The notes under the pieces were generated by a model. It ran no database searches, had not been told where the DNA came from, and was given only the letters and a program-made list of their open reading frames with translations. From Acidobacteriota bacterium (lineage in GTDB: Bacteria > Acidobacteriota > Thermoanaerobaculia > Multivoradales > J023): a stretch of DNA of 64,000 bases. This document shows, piece by piece, positions 59,631 through 64,000 of the stretch. The stretch lies in contig JAJCXO010000215.1 in the NCBI GenBank assembly GCA_029263395.1, forward strand, positions 61,622 to 125,621, given 5' to 3'. Made by a program: the position numbers and the translations under genes. Within the stretch, counting starts at the first letter, position 1, and each line of letters begins with the position of its first letter.

Positions 59631-61577
59631 ATGGCCCTCAAGTATCTCCGTGACAACCTGAAGTCTTTGACCTGGATCCTATGGGGGGTCGTCGCCGTAT
59701 TCATCATGCTCATCTTCTTCGAGTGGGGTGGAGTCAACGATCGGCAAATGGGCATCCAAGATGTCGCTGCTACGGTCGGCGATGAAGAGATTTCCTACTC
59801 TGAGTTCCAACAGCAGTATCGAGGTCTCGAAGATCGTTACCGACAGACATTCGGTGCGCAGTTCGATCGCGACATGGCGAAGCAGTTCAATCTGCCGATT
59901 CAGGCTCTCGACCAGCTGATCAATCGCCGGATTATGTTGATGGAGGCAAGGAACATCGGATTGAGGGCCACTGATGAGGAACTGCGAGATGCGATCCTCG
60001 AGTACCCGGCGTTCCAAGATGAGAACGGCCAGTTCATCGGCAAGGATCGTTATGAACAGCTGCTACGATCCAATCGCCTGACAGTCAGTGAGTTCGAGGA
60101 CTCGCTGAGGCAAGAAGTACTGCTTGGAAAGCTCAACAGTATTTTGGCTCAAACAGCCTACATTTCCGACAGCGAACTCGAATCGAGCTATCGCGAAGAG
60201 GCCGAGCGCGCTCAAGTTCGTTTTGTTCAGCTTCCTGCGACTCAGTTTGCTACCGAAGGTGCCGCCAGCCAGGACGATTTGGAGAGCCACTTCGCCGAGC
60301 ATCAGATGGACTACGAGTTGCCCGAGCGGCGGGTGGTGGACTATCTCCTGGCCGATACGGTCCAACTGCGCCGAGAGATTGAGATCCCAGAAGAAGAGAT
60401 TGTGGCCTACTACGAAAGCCAGGCTGAAGAGTTCACCCGCGAAGAGCAAGTGCGAGCAAGGCATATCCTCTTGCGAGTTACCCCTGATCGGCCGGCGGAG
60501 CAGGCTGAGCAGGAGCTAGCAACGATAAGAACTCGAATCGAGGCAGGCGAAGACTTCGCTGAGCTGGCGAAGGAGTTGTCGGACGATGAAGACACCGCTG
60601 AGCGCGGGGGTAATCTTGGATTCTTCGGGCGCAATCGGATGGTCAAGGCCTTCGAAGATGCCGCGTTCGGCGCAGCAGTAGGAGATCTTGTCGGCCCCGT
60701 CAAAACGGACTTCGGCTACCATCTGATCGATGTGATGGCTCAACGTGAAGGTGGCTTACAGCCATTTGATCAAGTCAAAGCTGTCGTCAGGTCGCGGCTG
60801 GTTGCTGAGAGGGTGCAAGAAATCGCCGAGTCGAAGATTCGTAATATCGCCCAACGGATAGAAACCGAGCAACTCACCAGCGCCGAACAGCTAGCCGAGC
60901 TAGCCAACGAAGAGGGGCTCGAGGTCAAGACCACAGAGCCTTTCGGGCCCAGCGACAATGTTGTTGGAGTCGGACGGGCTCCAGACTTCAACACAGCGGC
61001 GTTCGAGCTCACACTGGACGGGATCTCGGAACCGGTAAAACTTCCTCGAGGCTGGGCAATCTTGCGGTTGAAGGAAATCGAAGCTCCACGGCTGCCCGAG
61101 CTTTCGGAAGTCGAGGGTCAAGTGCGGCAAGCTGTCGAGGACAAAAATCGCAAAGCAGCGGCGATCGCCAAACTGGCTGAGATGCGGACTGCAATCGAAG
61201 GTGGCGGTAGCTTTGAGGACCTCGCAGCCGAGCAGGGGCTCGAGTTACAGGACAGCGGTGAATTTGGTCGTTATGGGACGATCACCGGGCTGGGCTCGAA
61301 TCGAGATGTGATTGATGCTGCTCTCGAGCTCGAGGCTGGACAACTAGGTGGTCCGGTAGAGTCCACACTAGGGGCAGTGTTATTCGAAGTCGCGGAACGA
61401 AAGACGTTCGAGGCGGAAGAGTTTGAATCGGAGAAGGCTTCGATTCGGTCGGGTCAAGAGTCCGAGCGACTGAATCAACTGATCGCTTCCTTGATCGAGC
61501 TCCGGCGGCGTGATCTAACGCCCAAGTATGATGCTCAGGTACTTGCCAATTTCGATATCGAACCGCCGGACGCATAG
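59631..61577 (+). CDS. ppiD: PpiD-like periplasmic peptidyl-prolyl isomerase
   Basis: 648 residues. One N-terminal TM (TWILWGVVAVFIMLIFFEWG), a SurA_N-like helical domain (YSEFQQQYRGLEDRYRQTFG, LDQLINRRIMLMEARNIGLR), a parvulin rotamase domain about 275-375 (VRARHILLRV, DFAELAKELSDDEDTAERGG, LGFFGRNRMVKAFEDAAF, VKTDFGYHLIDV) and a second helical/rotamase-like C-terminal region. Membrane-anchored chaperone for exported proteins. Confidence 0.92.
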   Translation: MALKYLRDNLKSLTWILWGVVAVFIMLIFFEWGGVNDRQMGIQDVAATVGDEEISYSEFQQQYRGLEDRYRQTFGAQFDRDMAKQFNLPIQALDQLINRRIMLMEARNIGLRATDEELRDAILEYPAFQDENGQFIGKDRYEQLLRSNRLTVSEFEDSLRQEVLLGKLNSILAQTAYISDSELESSYREEAERAQVRFVQLPATQFATEGAASQDDLESHFAEHQMDYELPERRVVDYLLADTVQLRREIEIPEEEIVAYYESQAEEFTREEQVRARHILLRVTPDRPAEQAEQELATIRTRIEAGEDFAELAKELSDDEDTAERGGNLGFFGRNRMVKAFEDAAFGAAVGDLVGPVKTDFGYHLIDVMAQREGGLQPFDQVKAVVRSRLVAERVQEIAESKIRNIAQRIETEQLTSAEQLAELANEEGLEVKTTEPFGPSDNVVGVGRAPDFNTAAFELTLDGISEPVKLPRGWAILRLKEIEAPRLPELSEVEGQVRQAVEDKNRKAAAIAKLAEMRTAIEGGGSFEDLAAEQGLELQDSGEFGRYGTITGLGSNRDVIDAALELEAGQLGGPVESTLGAVLFEVAERKTFEAEEFESEKASIRSGQESERLNQLIASLIELRRRDLTPKYDAQVLANFDIEPPDA

Positions 61578-61686
61578 GCCGATGCCGGGGAGACGCGGCG
61601 AGCGCTAGAGTCAGCTGGCCCCTGGATCTGGCGTCTGCTCGAGTATTAGTACTCGAGGCTAGAAGTCGTCGAGGCGCGGCAGTCAT

Positions 61687-62277
61687 ATGATTGGATTTCT
61701 CAAGGGTACCCTCCTCAGCACGTCACCAAGTCGAGTTCTTCTCGATGTGAGCGGCGTTGGTTATGACGTGAGTATCCCGCTCTCGACCTACTACCAGGTT
61801 CAGAAAGTCGATAGCGGGGCCGGTGTTGCGTTTCACATCCATACGCATGTGCGAGACGATACACTGGCTCTCTTCGGCTTCTGGACCGAGCGCGAAAAGC
61901 GGCTCTTCGAACTCCTGATAGCAGTCTCGGGCATCGGGCCCAAGTTGGCACAAACAGTTCTCTCGGGTATGGCTCCAGACGAGTTGATTACAGCGTTGTC
62001 GACAGCAGATGCGCCACGTCTCAACAGCATTCCAGGAGTTGGCAAGAAGACCGCTGAACGGATGATCTTGGAGCTACGAGACAAGGTACGGAACTTGGCG
62101 AGTACACTTCCTGCAGTGCCCGTGATAGTCGAGAACGATCTCATTCAGGCTCTGGTTGGACTTGGCTATAAGGAAGCTACAGCGCACCGTGCTGTCGTAC
62201 AGGCCGCGAAGCAAAGTCCAGATGCTGTTTTTGCCGATCAGTTGAAGGCGAGTCTGAAGCTTTTGTCGAGAGTCTGA
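61687..62277 (+). CDS. ruvA: Holliday junction branch migration protein RuvA
   Basis: 196 residues: [54 protein letters not shown], HhH motifs [15 protein letters not shown] and [15 protein letters not shown], and the C-terminal RuvB-binding helices ([20 protein letters not shown]). Upstream of ruvB by 25 bp. Confidence 0.97.
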   Translation: MIGFLKGTLLSTSPSRVLLDVSGVGYDVSIPLSTYYQVQKVDSGAGVAFHIHTHVRDDTLALFGFWTEREKRLFELLIAVSGIGPKLAQTVLSGMAPDELITALSTADAPRLNSIPGVGKKTAERMILELRDKVRNLASTLPAVPVIVENDLIQALVGLGYKEATAHRAVVQAAKQSPDAVFADQLKASLKLLSRV

Positions 62278-62302
62278 GGCCCTGGTCGGTACAATCAAGA
62301 GA

Positions 62303-63328
62303 ATGGACGACAACCCAAGATTGCTCTCGGGTATTCCGGACTCTGAAGACCTCGGGATCGAGACATCGCTTCGCCCGCGAGGACTCGACGAATACGTTGG
62401 TCAGGCAGGGATCATCAGGAACCTGAAGATCTACATTCGAGCGGCGTTGGAGCGCAAGGAGTGCCTAGACCATGTCCTGCTCTTCGGGCCGCCGGGGCTA
62501 GGCAAGACAACGCTGGCGCACATTATCGGCAATGAGATGGGGGCGCCCGTCCGTACGACCTCGGGGCCAACATTGGAGAAGGCCGGAGATTTGGCCGCGA
62601 TCTTGACGAATCTCGAGGCCGGTGAAGTTCTGTTCATAGATGAGATCCATCGTTTAGGGGCAACCGTCGAGGAGATCCTCTATCCAGCGATCGAGGACTT
62701 CAAATTGGATCTTGTCATCGGTCAGGGGCCAGCGGCGAGGACTATGGAAATCCCGTTGCCACGCTTTACCTTGGTAGGGGCGACAACTCGGGCCGGTTTG
62801 ATTACCAAACCGCTTCATGGCCGGTTTGGCATCGTGCATCGACTCAGCTTTTACTCTCCCGACGAACTCGCCAAAATTATCAAGCGGTCAGCCAGGATAC
62901 TGAACATCGCGATAGATGATGCCGGAGCGCGGGAGTTGGCATGCAGAAGTCGTGGCACCCCCCGAATCTCTAACCGCTTACTTCGTCGAGTGAGGGATTT
63001 CGCCCAGGTCGAAGGGGAGGGTCACATCGATCTCGAGACGGCAGGTAAAGCCCTCTCTCTGCTAGAGGTCGATAAGTATGGGTTTGACGAAGTGGATCGT
63101 AAGATCCTCGGCACGCTGATCGAGCACTATTCGGGAGGTCCAGCTGGAATACAAGCGCTCGCCGCTGCAGTTGGCGAAGATCGAGGTACGTTGGAGGATC
63201 TGTATGAGCCATTCTTGATTCAGGAAGGATTCATTCAGCGCACGCCTCGAGGCCGAGTAGCTACCCAACGGGCCTACGAGCACCTCGGGCACAAACCGCC
63301 CCCGGGTACCACTGGAACGCTCTTTTAG
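62303..63328 (+). CDS. ruvB: Holliday junction helicase RuvB
   Basis: 341-residue AAA+ motor: [20 protein letters not shown], Walker [17 protein letters not shown], Walker [12 protein letters not shown], sensor [20 protein letters not shown], Arg finger region [20 protein letters not shown] and winged helix [17 protein letters not shown]. Confidence 0.98.
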   Translation: MDDNPRLLSGIPDSEDLGIETSLRPRGLDEYVGQAGIIRNLKIYIRAALERKECLDHVLLFGPPGLGKTTLAHIIGNEMGAPVRTTSGPTLEKAGDLAAILTNLEAGEVLFIDEIHRLGATVEEILYPAIEDFKLDLVIGQGPAARTMEIPLPRFTLVGATTRAGLITKPLHGRFGIVHRLSFYSPDELAKIIKRSARILNIAIDDAGARELACRSRGTPRISNRLLRRVRDFAQVEGEGHIDLETAGKALSLLEVDKYGFDEVDRKILGTLIEHYSGGPAGIQALAAAVGEDRGTLEDLYEPFLIQEGFIQRTPRGRVATQRAYEHLGHKPPPGTTGTLF

Positions 63329-63359
63329 ACCCGCCCGCTCAGCATCGAGACCTCTAGCT

Positions 63360-64000
63360 TTGCGTCAGTCTGTCCTGATCTACAATCCTAAGTCGGGTCG
63401 CCAGCGGGCGGTTCACCTGCTCACTCAAGTGCTCGAGGTCTTGGCCGAAACTGGGTTTGACGTCGAGCCCATGGCGACTCGTGGCCCAGGAGATGCCGCT
63501 CGATTAGCGCGGGAAGCTGTAGCCTCAGGAAAGGACATCGCGTTTGCGATGGGCGGAGATGGCACGCTGCGTGAGGTCAGCCAAGGTCTTCTTGGAAGCG
63601 AAACAGCGTTGGCTCCGCTGCCGGCCGGTACGACGAACGTGTTCGCTCTGGCTCTCGGTTTGCCGCGCGACGCTCTTGGAGCAGCACGGGTGATGTCTGT
63701 CTGCCAAAGACGGTCATTCGATGTTGGGCTCGTTGGTGAGCAACCTTTCTTGATGCAGGTGTCGTCGGGGCTTGATGCCTCCGTGATGGCACAGCAGAAT
63801 TCCAAGGCCAAGAAGCGGTTTGGTAAGGCAGCCGTCGCTTGGTCGGGGCTCCTTGTGTGGATGACCTACGACTTTCCAACGATAGAGCTGAGTCTAGATG
63901 GCCGTCTCGAAAAATGTAGCTTTTTTGCAGCTTGCAATATTCCGTATTATGCCGGCTCTTTCCGATTGGCACCGAGAGCGGAGCCAATCGGAAAGAGCCG
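63360..64000 (+). CDS. Diacylglycerol/lipid kinase family protein (truncated by window end)
   Basis: 213 codons visible from TTG 63360 (RQSVLIYNPKSGRQRAVHLL). DAGK catalytic motifs AFAMGGDGTLREVSQGLL and LPAGTTNVFALALGLPRDAL, then FMQVSSGLDASVM-like and FAACNIPYYAGSFRLAPRA. After APRA the family expects a DGxLD-type stretch, but here the sequence folds back on itself (63953-64000), so the last residues are suspect. The start is weak; no ATG or GTG fits. Confidence 0.8.
   Translation, partial: MRQSVLIYNPKSGRQRAVHLLTQVLEVLAETGFDVEPMATRGPGDAARLAREAVASGKDIAFAMGGDGTLREVSQGLLGSETALAPLPAGTTNVFALALGLPRDALGAARVMSVCQRRSFDVGLVGEQPFLMQVSSGLDASVMAQQNSKAKKRFGKAAVAWSGLLVWMTYDFPTIELSLDGRLEKCSFFAACNIPYYAGSFRLAPRAEPIGKS
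63953..64000. repeat. Perfect 18-bp inverted repeat at the window end
   Basis: CGGCTCTTTCCGATTGGC (63953-63970) and its exact reverse complement (63983-64000) flank a 12-base loop, inside the kinase gene and ending on the last base. Confidence 0.95.

Overview
The window is a continuous stretch of a bacterial chromosome centred on the replication-origin neighbourhood. It carries gyrB (partial), recF, dnaN and dnaA on the minus strand, then the SRP RNA/dnaX/ybaB/recR block, rpmH-rnpA-yidD-yidC-khpB, and a parS-rsmG-parA-parB-bactofilin operon. A Gram-negative envelope is indicated by a Wzm/Wzt polysaccharide exporter, a WaaP-type kinase domain, a PpiD-like foldase and a full mreBCD-mrdA-rodA operon. 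The Rrf2-controlled SUF operon, the FecR and AP-superfamily proteins and the 'LRALGYID'-type C-terminus of the sulfatase-like protein suggest an Acidobacteriota-like organism. That assignment is inference; no rRNA is present.

Layout. 1-4.6 kb: gyrB', recF, dnaN and dnaA, with DnaA-box-like repeats beside dnaA. 4.9-10.5 kb: mutY, a double cyclic-nucleotide-binding protein, a P-loop ATPase that apparently starts at CTG, recR, ybaB, a dnaX with a ten-A slippery run, and the SRP RNA. 10.5-17.6 kb: tadA, two tRNA-Ser, the rpmH-yidC-khpB operon and the parS/parAB segregation operon. 17.6-22.4 kb: a minus-strand module (AP-superfamily membrane protein, small membrane protein, two different signal peptidases I) bounded by an inverted pair of about 165-190 bp repeats. 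Next to one of these lies an array of four 43-bp palindromic tandem repeats. 22.4-29.5 kb: a pseudopilin, then rrf2-sufB-sufC-sufD-sufS-sufU-sufT behind a clear promoter and operator. 29.5-38.1 kb: a hybrid sensor kinase, an HU protein, a zinc ribbon, a substrate-binding lipoprotein, Wzm/Wzt, DUF3467, thrC and a cNMP/FHA protein. 38.2-43.5 kb: a compact putative metalloid/natural-product cluster (DUF2064 transferase, ArsM-like methyltransferase, radical SAM enzyme, metallophosphoesterase-like protein, flavoprotein). 43.5-50.8 kb: ferrochelatase, tRNA-Asn, a sulfatase-like protein, an AraC-TPR regulator and a WaaP-kinase/glycosidase fusion. 50.8-64 kb: rng, rodA, mrdA, mreDCB, a FecR protein, ppiD, ruvAB and a truncated diacylglycerol-kinase-like gene.

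The most interesting loci are the ArsM-like/radical SAM cluster, the inverted-repeat-bounded double signal peptidase module with its hairpin array, the CTG-start ATPase, and the dnaX slippage site. The last 48 bases form a perfect fold-back and may be an assembly artefact.
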